From contig DKNY01000023.1 of assembly GCA_002470275.1 (NCBI GenBank), positions 34,002 to 80,942 of the forward strand: a stretch of 46,941 nucleotides of DNA. Direction: 5' to 3'. The translations under genes and the position numbers were made by a program. This document shows positions 34,420-43,993 of this stretch, piece by piece (the first letter of the stretch is position 1; each line of letters begins with the position of its first letter). Source of the stretch: Gammaproteobacteria bacterium UBA7376 (GTDB taxonomy: Bacteria > Pseudomonadota > Gammaproteobacteria > Pseudomonadales > Azotimanducaceae). A model generated the notes under the pieces. It saw nothing but the letters and a program-made list of their open reading frames with translations, did not search any database and was not told the origin of the DNA.

Positions 34420-35927
34420 CCGGGGTAGGAGGTCGCGTCTTACTGCTGCACGGAAATCAGCTTTTTCCAATAGAAGCGCTGCAGGGTCTCAAGCCCGATG
34501 TGGTTTTTATGTTTGAGGATCACCGGCTTTGCACGCATTTCCGCTACCATCAACAGAAACTTGTACTGATTCTCGCCGCCATGAGGGCCTACGCTGATGG
34601 GCTGCGAGCTGCGGGCTATGAGGTCGTCTACCATCCCCTGAATGCCACAGAGGGCCAGGACCAGTTAACCGTTCTGGGTCACTACTTAACGCATCGCCGG
34701 GCCAGCGCGCTGCTGAGCTTCGAGATAGAGGGTAAGGCTCAGGCGCGGGCAGTAGAACAGTGCGCGCTGGCACTGTCGATCCCGCTTGAGAGTCATGACT
34801 CGCCCATGTTTCTTTGCCCCCGGTCGGACTTTGAGCAATTTATGGCGTCCCGCAAACGCCCGCAGATGGCGCCCTTCTATCAGTGGCAGCGACGACGCCT
34901 AGTCCTGCTGATGGAGGACGACGGCAAACCGGTGGGTGGGAAGTGGAGTTTCGACACCGAGAATCGTAAAAAACTGCCCAAGAGTGTGACGCCTCCAGAG
35001 GTGCCCCCCGTGGCAGCTCAGGCCCATGTTGAGGACGTTATTCAACTGGTGCGAAGGTACTTTGCCGATCACCCGGGGGATGCGAGAACGTTCAACTGGC
35101 CCGTCACCCGACAGGGTGCGCTGGCCTGGCTGGATGATTTCTTAGCCCAGCGGATTGAGCTATTTGGCCCCTACGAGGATGCCATGACCACTCGATCAGA
35201 AACCCTCTTCCACAGTCGTCTCAGTCCCCTGCTGAACATTGGGCTGATTACGCCCGCCGAGTTGGTGAATCAGACTTTGGCTCACGCACAGCGAGCCAAT
35301 ACGCCCCTGCAGTCGGTGGAAGGCTTTATTCGACAGGTTATCGGCTGGCGCGAATTCATTCGGGGTGTCTACCAACGCTATTCCTCCGAACAAGCCAACG
35401 CAAACTTTTGGGGACATACGCGGCGCCTAGCGCCCAGTTGGTATGCTGGGGATACCGGCATTCTGCCGCTAGACGAAGCCATTCAGCAGGTTCAGCGCAG
35501 TGGCTGGACCCATCACATCCCCCGGCTTATGGTTGTTGCGAACTTGATGACCCTCTGTGAAATCAAGCCACGCAATGCCCACGAGTGGTTCATGGAGATG
35601 TTCGTGGATAGTGCTTCTTGGGTGATGGGCCCCAATGTTTATGGGATGGGTCTGTTCAGCGATGGCGGTATTTTTGCGACCAAGCCCTATATCTGTGGTG
35701 CTAACTATATGGTTAAGATGAGCGACTACAAGAAAGGACCTTGGTGCGACGTCGTGGATGGTTTGTATTGGCGGTTTATCCACCGCCACCAAGACTTTTT
35801 CGCATCCAATCCGCGGTTAGCGCTGATGCCCCGGGCGCTAGCGCGTTTGGACGACCAGCGACGAGAGCGAATCTTTGGTGCCGCAGAGCAGTTCCTGGCT
35901 CAGCATACGATCCACTCTGACCCATGA
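34416..35927 (+). CDS. Photolyase/cryptochrome-related protein (DPRP family)
   Basis: A 503-aa flavoprotein of the deoxyribodipyrimidine-photolyase-related family, the group of prokaryotic (6-4) photolyases. The N-terminal Rossmann part starts RVLLLHGNQLFP. The FAD-binding part has RQVIGWREFIRGVY, WTHHIPRLMVVANLM and ANYMVKMSDYKKGPWCD. Relatives carry a [4Fe-4S] cluster bound by four cysteines, three of them as YCxxC and a further Cys near LYW. Here the YCxxC pair is missing; only C381, C427 and C444 remain in the region. The start overlaps the nei stop and the end overlaps dbpA, both as ATGA. Confidence 0.9.
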   Translation: MTGVGGRVLLLHGNQLFPIEALQGLKPDVVFMFEDHRLCTHFRYHQQKLVLILAAMRAYADGLRAAGYEVVYHPLNATEGQDQLTVLGHYLTHRRASALLSFEIEGKAQARAVEQCALALSIPLESHDSPMFLCPRSDFEQFMASRKRPQMAPFYQWQRRRLVLLMEDDGKPVGGKWSFDTENRKKLPKSVTPPEVPPVAAQAHVEDVIQLVRRYFADHPGDARTFNWPVTRQGALAWLDDFLAQRIELFGPYEDAMTTRSETLFHSRLSPLLNIGLITPAELVNQTLAHAQRANTPLQSVEGFIRQVIGWREFIRGVYQRYSSEQANANFWGHTRRLAPSWYAGDTGILPLDEAIQQVQRSGWTHHIPRLMVVANLMTLCEIKPRNAHEWFMEMFVDSASWVMGPNVYGMGLFSDGGIFATKPYICGANYMVKMSDYKKGPWCDVVDGLYWRFIHRHQDFFASNPRLALMPRALARLDDQRRERIFGAAEQFLAQHTIHSDP

Positions 35928-37345
35928 GCACGGTGGCCACCCCACAAGGCTTTGACTGCCTGTCCCTCAGAGACGGACTGCTGGCGCGCCTAGCGGCCAT
36001 GGACTTTCAGCACATGACGCCCATTCAGCAGGCGGCGCTGCCCGCTATTCTGGCTGGCCAGGACGTTATCGCAAAGGCAAGTACCGGCAGCGGAAAAACC
36101 GTGGCCTTCGCCTTGGGCTGCCTCCAGCGGCTGGATAGCAAGGCCTACCATGTGCAGTCTTTGTTGCTCTGTCCGACCCGTGAGCTTGCGGAACAGGTGG
36201 CCAGCACCCTTAGAGACTTGGCGAAAGGATTAGCCAATACGAAGGTGTTGAGCCTTTGCGGTGGTGTCTCCATCGGGCCCCAGGTAGGTTCTCTTCAGCA
36301 TAGCGCCCATCTGATCGTGGGGACCCCGGGGCGCGTGCTCAAGCACCTGCGTAAGGGGACCCTGCATGTGCATGGCCTGGACGTCTTGGTTCTGGATGAA
36401 GCGGACCGAATGCTGGATATGGGTTTCGCTGAAGAAATCTCGGCGCTGCTCGAATTTTTACCCAGTCCTCGTCAAAACCTCATGTTCTCCGCGACCTATG
36501 GGACAAGCGTGCAAGCCATCGCCGAAAGGTTAAGCCCCAATGCAGTGAGCATTGATGTCACCCAGAGGGAACCTGCGCCGGTGATAGACGAGTATTGGTG
36601 TGCGGTTGGTGAGGCGACGGATAAGCGCGGACGGTTAGACTTACTCTTGCAGGGCATAGCTGCTCTGGGCACAGAAGCCAACCTGGTTTTCTGTAATACC
36701 AAGGCTGGCTGTATTGAATTGGCGAACTTTTTTGCTGCCCAAGGGGTGCCTGCTGCCGTGCTGCACGGGGACTTAGAACAGGCGGACAGACAGCAGATGC
36801 TAATCCGCTTTAGCAACGGCAGCGCACGGATTTTGGTGGCCACAGATGTAGCGGCTCGCGGGCTGGATATCGATAGCGTCGGGGCCGTTTTTAATGCCGA
36901 CCTGCCCCAGCGAGCCGACGTTTACACGCATCGGATTGGCCGAACCGGTCGCAGCGGTCGAGCCGGGCTCGCGCTGAGTCTGGTGGGTGACCGCGAAATG
37001 CACCGGCTGCGTCTTATCGAAGAGGCGAGAGCGGGGGTCGCCATGCAGCTGTGGCAGCCCTCTTCGCCAAGTCCGGAGGCGCTTGCTCTGCTGCAGCCGG
37101 AGTATCAAACGATAGAGATCAATGGCGGGCGACGGCACAAGCTGCGTCCGGGTGACATCTTGGGGGCGTTAACGGCGGGCAAAAGACTGCCGGGGAGTGC
37201 GGTGGGCAATATTCACATCCTGGATCAAATTAGCTATGTTGCGGTGCTTCGCGAAAAAGTTAGCGTGGCGGTCAAGCAGTTGGATCGCGGAAGAATTAAG
37301 GCGCGGCCATTTAGAGTGCGACTGGTGGGTGCCGAACATCGTTAG
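35924..37345 (+). CDS. dbpA: ATP-dependent RNA helicase DbpA
   Basis: A 473-aa DEAD-box helicase. Motifs are ASTGSGKT (52-59), PTRELAEQ (84-91), DEAD (158-161), SAT (189-191) and HRIGRTGRSG (336-345). The C-terminal domain (about 395-470, RHKLRPGDILGALTAGK, then GNIHILD) is the DbpA RRM-like domain that binds helix 92 of 23S rRNA, so a role in large-subunit assembly is expected. The ATG overlaps the photolyase stop (ATGA). Placement behind DNA-repair genes is unusual for dbpA. Confidence 0.93.
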   Translation: MSTVATPQGFDCLSLRDGLLARLAAMDFQHMTPIQQAALPAILAGQDVIAKASTGSGKTVAFALGCLQRLDSKAYHVQSLLLCPTRELAEQVASTLRDLAKGLANTKVLSLCGGVSIGPQVGSLQHSAHLIVGTPGRVLKHLRKGTLHVHGLDVLVLDEADRMLDMGFAEEISALLEFLPSPRQNLMFSATYGTSVQAIAERLSPNAVSIDVTQREPAPVIDEYWCAVGEATDKRGRLDLLLQGIAALGTEANLVFCNTKAGCIELANFFAAQGVPAAVLHGDLEQADRQQMLIRFSNGSARILVATDVAARGLDIDSVGAVFNADLPQRADVYTHRIGRTGRSGRAGLALSLVGDREMHRLRLIEEARAGVAMQLWQPSSPSPEALALLQPEYQTIEINGGRRHKLRPGDILGALTAGKRLPGSAVGNIHILDQISYVAVLREKVSVAVKQLDRGRIKARPFRVRLVGAEHR

Positions 37346-37411
37346 AGGCGGAGCGCCAGAAGCTGTCAGTCCCAGTTAGGCCGCGCAAATCGGCGGTAAG
37401 GAGAACGCAAG

Positions 37412-39628
37412 GTGCAGGGCTTAAATTCCAGGTCATGGATCGTTTTGATCTGTCTGTTGATTGGAAGTTCCGGCTGTCAGACCACCCGCTTTAATATCGC
37501 GGCCTATGAGGGTCTGGGCGATCAGTACGACGTCACGATCCGGCGTGACCTGCGCGGCGTTCCGCACATCCTTGGAAAGAGCAACCCAGACGTAGCATTC
37601 GGGTTGGCCTATGCACACGCGGAAGATGCATGGCCGCTGATTGAGGAAGCCATACCCTTCTATCGCGGGGAGAACGGGCGCTACGTGGGGCCCGACGGGG
37701 CGATTACGGACTATCTCGTAGAGTGGTTGGGTATTTGGGAGACCATTGAGGCGAACTACATCATGGACCTCAGTCCAGACGCACGAGCCTATATCCAGGC
37801 TTATGCCGACGGGTTAAATTTCTATGCGTCGCAACATCCGGATGCGGTAGACCTCAGTCGAATGCCGGTCACAGCCTATGATCTGGTGGCGGGGTCCATG
37901 CTGCGGCACCTGTTGTTTTATGGTTTCGATCACGCGGTAGAGGAATTGTTCGAGGAGACCCGGCAATCCCAGGTCAGTGCGGTTATTCGTCCCCCGAAAC
38001 GCCGGTCAGAGATCCGGATACAGGAGCCGGAGGGGCTGCTTATCGAACCCCCTGAGGTCCTCAAGCTAGGGCCTGGCGAGATCAAAATAAATGGCCTGCC
38101 CGTGGGTTCCAATGCCTTCGCAATCATGCCCGGCATTTCGGATGAAGGGGCTACCCGATTAGCGATTAACTCTCACCAGCCTACCACGGGTCCGGTCGCC
38201 TGGTACGAGGCGCGCCTAAAAAGTGATGAGGGCCTGGACGTGATGGGCGGTCTGTTCCCAGGAAGCCCAAGCATCAACGTGGGTTTCACACGGGACTTGG
38301 CCTGGGGCGCCACCGTAAATAACCCGGATCTGGTAGATATCTTTGTGCTTGATATCAATCCTGAAAACGAGAACCAGTATCGCTTGGATGGTGAGTGGCT
38401 TGATCTAGAGGTTCGCGAGGTAGAGATAGGCGTGACGCTTTGGGGGTTCCTGCCCTGGACGGTGACGCGGGAGGTGCTGCGCTCGGCACACGGGCCAGCG
38501 ATCCGGACCCCTCACGGTACCTACGCCGTGCGCTATGCGGGCATGGGAGAAATTCGCCAGCTAGAACAGTGGATGCTGATGAACTTGGCCACCAGCTTCG
38601 ACGAATGGGTTGAGGCTATGCGGGTGCATTCTTTCGCGAGCTTTAACTTTGTTTATGCTGATCGGGAGGGGAATATTATGTTTTTACATAATGCCCTAAC
38701 GCCCCGACGAGATGCCCGCTACGACTGGTCGCAGTATCTGCCCGGGGATGATGCTTCGCTGATTTGGAAGGACTACCTTCCCTTTGGCCGCCTGCCTCAG
38801 GTGATCAATCCCCAGGCGGGCTACGTGCACAGCGCCAATCAGACGCCTTTCCGAGTCACCGATCCTGCGGACGATCCTAGCCCCGAGAGTTTCCCGCTGG
38901 AGCATGGTTTCCAGCAGAATATGACCAACCGCGCCCATAGAGGTCTGGAGCTCTTCCAAAGCTTGGGGCCCAGCATTAGCGAGGCAGAGTTTTCGGCCAT
39001 CAAGCATGACAAGGTATATTCGCGGAGCACGGACTACGTGAGCTATCTGGAGAAGATTCAGGCCCAGCAATTTGATGACCCCAAACGCCAGGAGGCTCAG
39101 TCACTCTTGGCCCAATGGAATCTGAGCACGGACGTTGAGAATCCCCACGCCGCATTGGGAACCTGCGTTTTTCTGGCGGCAGAAAAACGCAAGGATCGCA
39201 GCGAGGACGGCAGGCAGGAGGTTGGTGCGCTGCTGGACGGCTGTATCGACACGCTGCTGGACGCGGAAGGTCGGTTGGACCCGCGCTGGGGTGATAGGAA
39301 CCGACACGTGCGAGGCGATGTGAACGTCCCAGTAGGCGGCGGTCCTGACATTCTTCGGGCGATTTATGGTCGTGACCTAAATGAGGATGGCTATCTGACC
39401 AATGTGGCGGGAGATGGCCTCTACTATTTGGTCTCCTGGCAGGCTGACGGCACGCAGAAAGTGGAGGGTGTGCATCACTTCGGCAGTGCCACGCAACATC
39501 CAGAGTCCCCGCATTATGACGATCAGGCGGAAGCCTTCGCCGAAGAGCGGCTGCATGAGCCGGCCTTTGATGAAGCCTTGCTTCAAGTACAGCTCTCCCG
39601 GGCCTATCGTCCAGGTCAAGAGGAATGA
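37412..39628 (+). CDS. Exported penicillin-acylase-family Ntn hydrolase
   Basis: A 738-aa precursor of the penicillin/AHL acylase family. These proteins cut themselves to expose an N-terminal serine that hydrolyses amide bonds (beta-lactams, acyl-homoserine lactones, lipoamides). The nucleophile is S233 in LPVGSNAFAI. The partner-site asparagines lie in ATVNNPDLVD and elsewhere. A signal sequence (residues 1-21) ends in a weak lipobox SSGC22, so it may be a lipoprotein or simply exported. The GTG start has AAGGAG nine bases upstream. The substrate is not readable from sequence. Confidence 0.9.
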   Translation: MQGLNSRSWIVLICLLIGSSGCQTTRFNIAAYEGLGDQYDVTIRRDLRGVPHILGKSNPDVAFGLAYAHAEDAWPLIEEAIPFYRGENGRYVGPDGAITDYLVEWLGIWETIEANYIMDLSPDARAYIQAYADGLNFYASQHPDAVDLSRMPVTAYDLVAGSMLRHLLFYGFDHAVEELFEETRQSQVSAVIRPPKRRSEIRIQEPEGLLIEPPEVLKLGPGEIKINGLPVGSNAFAIMPGISDEGATRLAINSHQPTTGPVAWYEARLKSDEGLDVMGGLFPGSPSINVGFTRDLAWGATVNNPDLVDIFVLDINPENENQYRLDGEWLDLEVREVEIGVTLWGFLPWTVTREVLRSAHGPAIRTPHGTYAVRYAGMGEIRQLEQWMLMNLATSFDEWVEAMRVHSFASFNFVYADREGNIMFLHNALTPRRDARYDWSQYLPGDDASLIWKDYLPFGRLPQVINPQAGYVHSANQTPFRVTDPADDPSPESFPLEHGFQQNMTNRAHRGLELFQSLGPSISEAEFSAIKHDKVYSRSTDYVSYLEKIQAQQFDDPKRQEAQSLLAQWNLSTDVENPHAALGTCVFLAAEKRKDRSEDGRQEVGALLDGCIDTLLDAEGRLDPRWGDRNRHVRGDVNVPVGGGPDILRAIYGRDLNEDGYLTNVAGDGLYYLVSWQADGTQKVEGVHHFGSATQHPESPHYDDQAEAFAEERLHEPAFDEALLQVQLSRAYRPGQEE

Positions 39629-39649
39629 GGCTGATGCACGCGTTCCAGG

Positions 39650-41065
39650 ATGAGGGATAGGGCGGGCGCCATGCAGCCGCTCGCATCAGACGCGCCTCTG
39701 ATCGTTTATATCGACGTCAAGAGCCCCTATGCCTATCTTGCCCTGGAGCCCACTCGACAGATGCTGTTGGAGACTGGCGTCCTGGCTGACTGGCGTCCCT
39801 TCGTACTGGATATCCCGAGCTATCTGGGCACAGCTAAAATCGGGCCGTCGGGCGCAGTGCAGGCGCAAAGGCGTAGTGCCTCACAATGGTCCGGCGTCAA
39901 ATATGCCTACTTCGACTGTCGGCGCTACGCCAATCTCTATGGCCAGACCCTACGCGGCACCCAAAAAATTTGGGATACCCGGCTACCTGCTATCGGCATG
40001 CTGTGGATTAAAAAACAGTTTTCCCTGAAGGCGCAAGGTGAGCCGGGAGGTCCGCTTTATCGGTACCTGGACGCCCTCTTTGAACTCTTCTGGAAGCGTG
40101 AGCTAGACGTTGAGCAACTCACGGTGATCCAGGCTGCTTTAGTAGGGGCCGGCGTAGCGACCAGTGGTTTTGCTGACTTTGCAACCCAAGAGGGAGCGCG
40201 CCAGAATGAGCAACTTCAGGCCGATGCATTCGATGCGGGAATCTACGGAGTGCCCACCTACATCCTGACCGATCAAGGCGCGAAGCCAGCGCGCTACTTT
40301 GGCCGTGAACACCTGCCGAGGGTGCGTGCCCTGTTGAGCGGAGAGGCGGCAACCCATGCCAACTCGGATATTGCCTATCCGCTGCCCAGGGACCTAGACC
40401 GTGGGAGACTCGAGGCGTCAGCCCAAGCCCCGGGGGTGGCTAAGGCGGCGTCCGGCCAGCGCCCACGGCTGACGATCTGGATAGATTTTTCCTGCCCGCA
40501 AAGCTATCTGGCATTGTTGCCAACGCTATCGGCCTGCCAGCAGGGCGATGTTCAGATAGCCTGGCGGGTCACTTCGTCTAAGTCCCTCAAGAAGCCGGAC
40601 GCCGCGTCGGGGCTCCAGCAGGTAGAGGACCGGGCGATCCTGCATAGGCGGCACCGAGCGGAGTATCTGATCACCGATATGCAGCGCTATGCGCCTCATA
40701 CGCTGCAGCGGCTGCACACTCGCGTCGCCCTTGATGCGGCAGCCACGGGTCTTTTATTTGTTCAATCTGAGGCACCAGGAAAGGTGAATGACTTCGTGGA
40801 ACGGATTTTCGTCCGTTACTGGCGAGACGGCGGCGGGATTGATCAAGGTGATGACATCGACCCGGTGCTCGGTGAATTGGGTCTCTTGGGCTCTGACTGG
40901 CGTACCTTCAAGCGCGGCGCAGGGCCAGGCCTGCTCGAGGCCATGAAGCAGCAAGCTGAGGCCCTCGGCATTCGCAGCACGCCAACCTATTACCTAGGCG
41001 ACGAGCCCTTTCAAGGCCGTGCTCACCTCCCCCTGCTCATGCGTCGACTTAGCGCGGGCATCTAG
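39650..41065 (+). CDS. Tandem DsbA-fold / HCCA isomerase-like protein
   Basis: A 471-aa cytoplasmic protein with two DsbA-like (2-hydroxychromene-2-carboxylate isomerase/kappa-GST) domains: about residues 15-232 and 268-470. Each starts with a beta strand and active-site loop (IDVKSPYAYLA with S25; IDFSCPQSYLA with C282) and ends with a cis-proline motif (GVPTYIL; STPTYYL). The family normally has a serine that activates glutathione. The second domain has cysteine in that place. The start is ATG 39650 or ATG 39671. It lies 21 bases after the acylase gene. Reaction unknown. Confidence 0.82.
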   Translation: MRDRAGAMQPLASDAPLIVYIDVKSPYAYLALEPTRQMLLETGVLADWRPFVLDIPSYLGTAKIGPSGAVQAQRRSASQWSGVKYAYFDCRRYANLYGQTLRGTQKIWDTRLPAIGMLWIKKQFSLKAQGEPGGPLYRYLDALFELFWKRELDVEQLTVIQAALVGAGVATSGFADFATQEGARQNEQLQADAFDAGIYGVPTYILTDQGAKPARYFGREHLPRVRALLSGEAATHANSDIAYPLPRDLDRGRLEASAQAPGVAKAASGQRPRLTIWIDFSCPQSYLALLPTLSACQQGDVQIAWRVTSSKSLKKPDAASGLQQVEDRAILHRRHRAEYLITDMQRYAPHTLQRLHTRVALDAAATGLLFVQSEAPGKVNDFVERIFVRYWRDGGGIDQGDDIDPVLGELGLLGSDWRTFKRGAGPGLLEAMKQQAEALGIRSTPTYYLGDEPFQGRAHLPLLMRRLSAGI

Positions 41066-41067
41066 CC

Positions 41068-41098
41068 CCAGCCCAGCCTCCGACGGTTGACGGGCTGG
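41068..41098 (+). terminator. Weak inverted repeat after the tandem DsbA gene
   Basis: CCAGCCC and GGGCTGG pair around a 17-base loop that itself holds CCG/CGG, starting just after the stop codon. No U-run follows. It could be a terminator or processing element, but the support is thin. Confidence 0.3.
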
Positions 41099-41185
41099 CA
41101 CGGGTTAGTCAGTATCCTGGGCTCGCTGGTGGCTTGCCGATTAGGCCTGCACAAAACCGATCACCTACAAATCTGAGGACTCACC

Positions 41186-42163
41186 ATGAAAACGCGCATC
41201 ACAGAATTGTTTGACATTGAACACCCCATTATCCAAGGCGGGATGCACTATGTGGGCCTGGCGGAGATGGCTGCGGCAGTCTCTAACGCCGGTGGGCTGG
41301 GTATCATCACCGGCTTAACCCAGGGCACCCCAGAAAAGCTGGCCAACGAAATCGCTCGCTGCCGTGAGATGACGGACAAGCCCTTCGGCGTCAACCTGAC
41401 CTTTCTACCCTCCCTAACGCCTCCGGACTATCCCGGACTGGTCGATACCATCATCGAAAGCGGCGTTAAGGTTGTGGAAACGGCAGGGAATAACCCGGCC
41501 AAGTGGCTGCCGCAGCTCAAGGAAGCCGGCATCAAGGTGATTCATAAATGCACCTCGGTTCGGCACTCGCTTAAGGCCCAGCAAATCGGCTGTGATGCGG
41601 TCTCGGTGGATGGCTTTGAGTGCGGTGGTCACCCCGGCGAGGACGATATTCCAAACTTTATTCTGTTGCCTCGCGCGGCAGACGAGCTTGAGATTCCCTT
41701 TGTGGCCTCCGGGGGCATGGCCGATGCCCGCTCACTGGTGGCGGCCTTGGCCATGGGTGCCGAGGGGATGAACATGGGGACGCGCTTCATTGCCACCCAG
41801 GAAGCGCCCGTCCATGAAAACGTTAAGCAGGCGATCCTAGAGGCCAGCGAACTCGATACGCGCTTGGTCATGCGCCCGCTGCGCAATACCGAACGGGTGT
41901 TAACGAATCCTGCCGTTGAGCGCCTGCTGGAGAAAGAGAAAGCCATGGGCGACGGGCTGAAATTCGAAGATATCGTGGAAGAAGTTGCCGGCGTTTACCC
42001 TAAGGTCATGACCCAAGGCACTATGGAGGCCGGCGCATGGTCCTGCGGCATGGTCGCAGGTCTGGTATACGACATCCCAACGGTCCAAGAGCTGATGGAT
42101 CGGATCATGGGCGAGGCTCAGGCGCTGATCGATCAGCGACTTGCGGGTCTCTCAGCGGCATAA
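41186..42163 (+). CDS. Nitronate monooxygenase
   Basis: A 325-aa FMN-dependent TIM-barrel enzyme of the nitronate monooxygenase (2-nitropropane dioxygenase) family, which oxidises alkyl nitronates; some relatives are enoyl reductases or NADH:quinone reductases. Seen are [12 protein letters not shown] (13-24), [12 protein letters not shown] (141-152), and the FMN phosphate sites ASGGMAD (174-180) and [11 protein letters not shown] (191-201). GAGGA lies nine bases before the ATG. A thiolase gene follows 61 bases downstream in the same direction, so lipid or acyl-CoA catabolism is a possible context. Confidence 0.92.
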   Translation: MKTRITELFDIEHPIIQGGMHYVGLAEMAAAVSNAGGLGIITGLTQGTPEKLANEIARCREMTDKPFGVNLTFLPSLTPPDYPGLVDTIIESGVKVVETAGNNPAKWLPQLKEAGIKVIHKCTSVRHSLKAQQIGCDAVSVDGFECGGHPGEDDIPNFILLPRAADELEIPFVASGGMADARSLVAALAMGAEGMNMGTRFIATQEAPVHENVKQAILEASELDTRLVMRPLRNTERVLTNPAVERLLEKEKAMGDGLKFEDIVEEVAGVYPKVMTQGTMEAGAWSCGMVAGLVYDIPTVQELMDRIMGEAQALIDQRLAGLSAA

Positions 42164-42224
42164 GACAAAGTGGAAGCGGACACGCCCAAGGTGTCTACAA
42201 AAAAACGGAAGAGGGAGAAGTAAG

Positions 42225-43421
42225 ATGCGGGAAGCCGTAATCGTTTCAACGGCGAGAACGCCAATCGGTAAGGCTTACCGGGGTGCGTTCAACAGCACGC
42301 CGGCACAGTCGCTGGGTGCGCACGCGATCAAGCATGCGGTAGCGCGCGCGAACCTAGACCCTGCAGAGGTTGAGGATGTGATCATGGGTGCTGCGCTGCA
42401 AATGGGTAGCAGCGCCTTTAATACTGCCCGTCAGTGCCTGCTTGAGGCCGGGATGCCAGATAGTGTTCCCGGACAGAGCATTGATCGGCAGTGTTCGTCG
42501 GGCATGATGGCCATCGCTACCGCAGCCAAGCAAATCATTTCTGACGGGATGGACGTCGCCATCGGCGGTGGCGTGGAATCTATATCGACCAACCAAACTG
42601 GCGATATGTTTAACACCCCGAGCCCTTGGCTGCTGGAGCATCAGCCCGCGCTTTATATGGCGATGATCGAGACGGCGGAAATCGTGGGCGAACGCTATGG
42701 CGTGAGCCGAGATGAGCAGGATCGCTATGCGGCGCAAAGCCAGGCTCGCACCGCTGCTGCCCAACAGATGGGCGCCTTTGATGACGAAATCGTACCGCTT
42801 CCATCGGTGATGAAACTGATGAACAAGGAGACCGGTGAGGTCAACGAAGTGGAAACGCGATTGGACAAGGATGAGGGGAATCGCCCGGGAACCACCCAGG
42901 AAGGCCTCTCGGGCCTGCAGCCTGTCTTCAGTGGCGGCCAGGTGATTCAGGAAGGCAAACACATCACTGCGGGTAACGCGTCCCAGCTCTCAGATGGAGC
43001 GTCGGCCTGCGTGCTGATGGAGGCGAAACTTGCCGAGCAGCGGGGGCTAAGTCCTCTGGGTGCCTATCGCGGCATGGCCGTCGCGGGTACAAAGGCAGAT
43101 GAAATGGGTATTGGCCCCGTCTTTGCCATCCCCAAGCTTTTAGAAAAGAACGGCCTAACAATGGACGATATTGGCCTTTGGGAATTGAACGAAGCCTTTG
43201 CGGTTCAGGTCATTTACTGCCGAGACAAGCTCGGCATCCCTGAAGAGCTGCTTAACGTCAACGGCGGCGCGATTTCCGTCGGGCATCCCTACGGCATGTC
43301 CGGATCGCGCATGGTTGCCCACGCACTCATCGAGGGTAAGCGTCGCGGTGCTAAGTACGTGGTCTCAACCATGTGTGTCGGGGGCGGTATGGGAGCCGCC
43401 GGCCTGTTCGAAGTCCTCTAG
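42225..43421 (+). CDS. Acetyl-CoA C-acyltransferase (thiolase)
   Basis: A 398-aa thiolase. The nucleophilic cysteine is C90 in [13 protein letters not shown], the catalytic histidine H354 in [14 protein letters not shown] and the second cysteine C384 in [12 protein letters not shown]. This makes or cleaves 3-ketoacyl-CoA with CoA in the cytoplasm. I chose ATG 42225 ([15 protein letters not shown]) with GGGAG 10 bases upstream. The frame is open 28 codons upstream into the previous gene, but those residues are not thiolase-like. Chain-length specificity is not visible. Confidence 0.95.
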   Translation: MREAVIVSTARTPIGKAYRGAFNSTPAQSLGAHAIKHAVARANLDPAEVEDVIMGAALQMGSSAFNTARQCLLEAGMPDSVPGQSIDRQCSSGMMAIATAAKQIISDGMDVAIGGGVESISTNQTGDMFNTPSPWLLEHQPALYMAMIETAEIVGERYGVSRDEQDRYAAQSQARTAAAQQMGAFDDEIVPLPSVMKLMNKETGEVNEVETRLDKDEGNRPGTTQEGLSGLQPVFSGGQVIQEGKHITAGNASQLSDGASACVLMEAKLAEQRGLSPLGAYRGMAVAGTKADEMGIGPVFAIPKLLEKNGLTMDDIGLWELNEAFAVQVIYCRDKLGIPEELLNVNGGAISVGHPYGMSGSRMVAHALIEGKRRGAKYVVSTMCVGGGMGAAGLFEVL

Positions 43422-43433
43422 GCCTAAGGCCAA

Positions 43434-43847
43434 TTAGGGCAAGGTAGGGGAATAGGGCGTGCCTAACATTACGGTACGCTCTATTGCCTTAACCAAGGCA
43501 CCGTCAGCTTCGGACGCCTCCTTTACTCGCTTCCACTCAGGATCTTGACTGAATGCGCCCCAGGCGGCTGCCGCTTCGACCTGACTCGGATGCGCAACGA
43601 TATAGAGCAGCTTGTCCTCGCGATCCACGGGCTTGAAGTAGGCGACGTTTCGAATGCCGTGCTTTTCAAAAAGGGCCATGGTGTGCTCGACAAAGCGCTG
43701 CTCTAACGCCTCAATCTTGCCCGGGTGGGCCGTGTAGACCCGCAATTCGTAGACTGGTCCAGCGACTGCGGGGGTGTGATTGTCTGCCAGCGCTGATATC
43801 GAACAGGCCCCACAGAGCAGGCCTAAGATCGTTAACAATACACGCAT
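43434..43847 (-). CDS. Exported NIPSNAP-family protein
   Basis: A 137-aa protein with a signal peptide (about residues 1-21, likely cleaved after SALA). The mature part has the NIPSNAP pattern YELRVYTAHPGKIEALEQRF, then HGIRNVAYFKP and LLYIVAHPSQVEAAAAWGAF. A cysteine at the end of the hydrophobic stretch (LCGAC) could alternatively be a poor lipobox. The function is unknown. It converges with the thiolase gene and is divergent from the next exported protein across 146 bases, which should contain both promoters. Confidence 0.83.
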   Translation of the reverse strand: MRVLLTILGLLCGACSISALADNHTPAVAGPVYELRVYTAHPGKIEALEQRFVEHTMALFEKHGIRNVAYFKPVDREDKLLYIVAHPSQVEAAAAWGAFSQDPEWKRVKEASEADGALVKAIERTVMLGTPYSPTLP

Positions 43848-43993
43848 AATGACTCCCAGGATGTTGCATCGTTCGGTTGGGGTGTTTCAGTGTGCACGAC
43901 TTTTCCGAGCTGAAACAGGGTTCGGTGTGGTGGGTTCGACTGAGCGGCGGTTTCGACTAAGATGAGGGTCGGAGAGGATAAAGGGGTAGATAG

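Noticed and set aside
39000..39686. 228-aa minus-strand open frame opposite the acylase gene
   Set aside because: It lies over a well-supported gene on the other strand, has skewed composition (Pro, Arg, His, Ser rich) and no family.
42354..42962. 202-aa minus-strand open frame opposite the thiolase gene
   Set aside because: It is an antisense shadow of a thiolase with all catalytic residues present.
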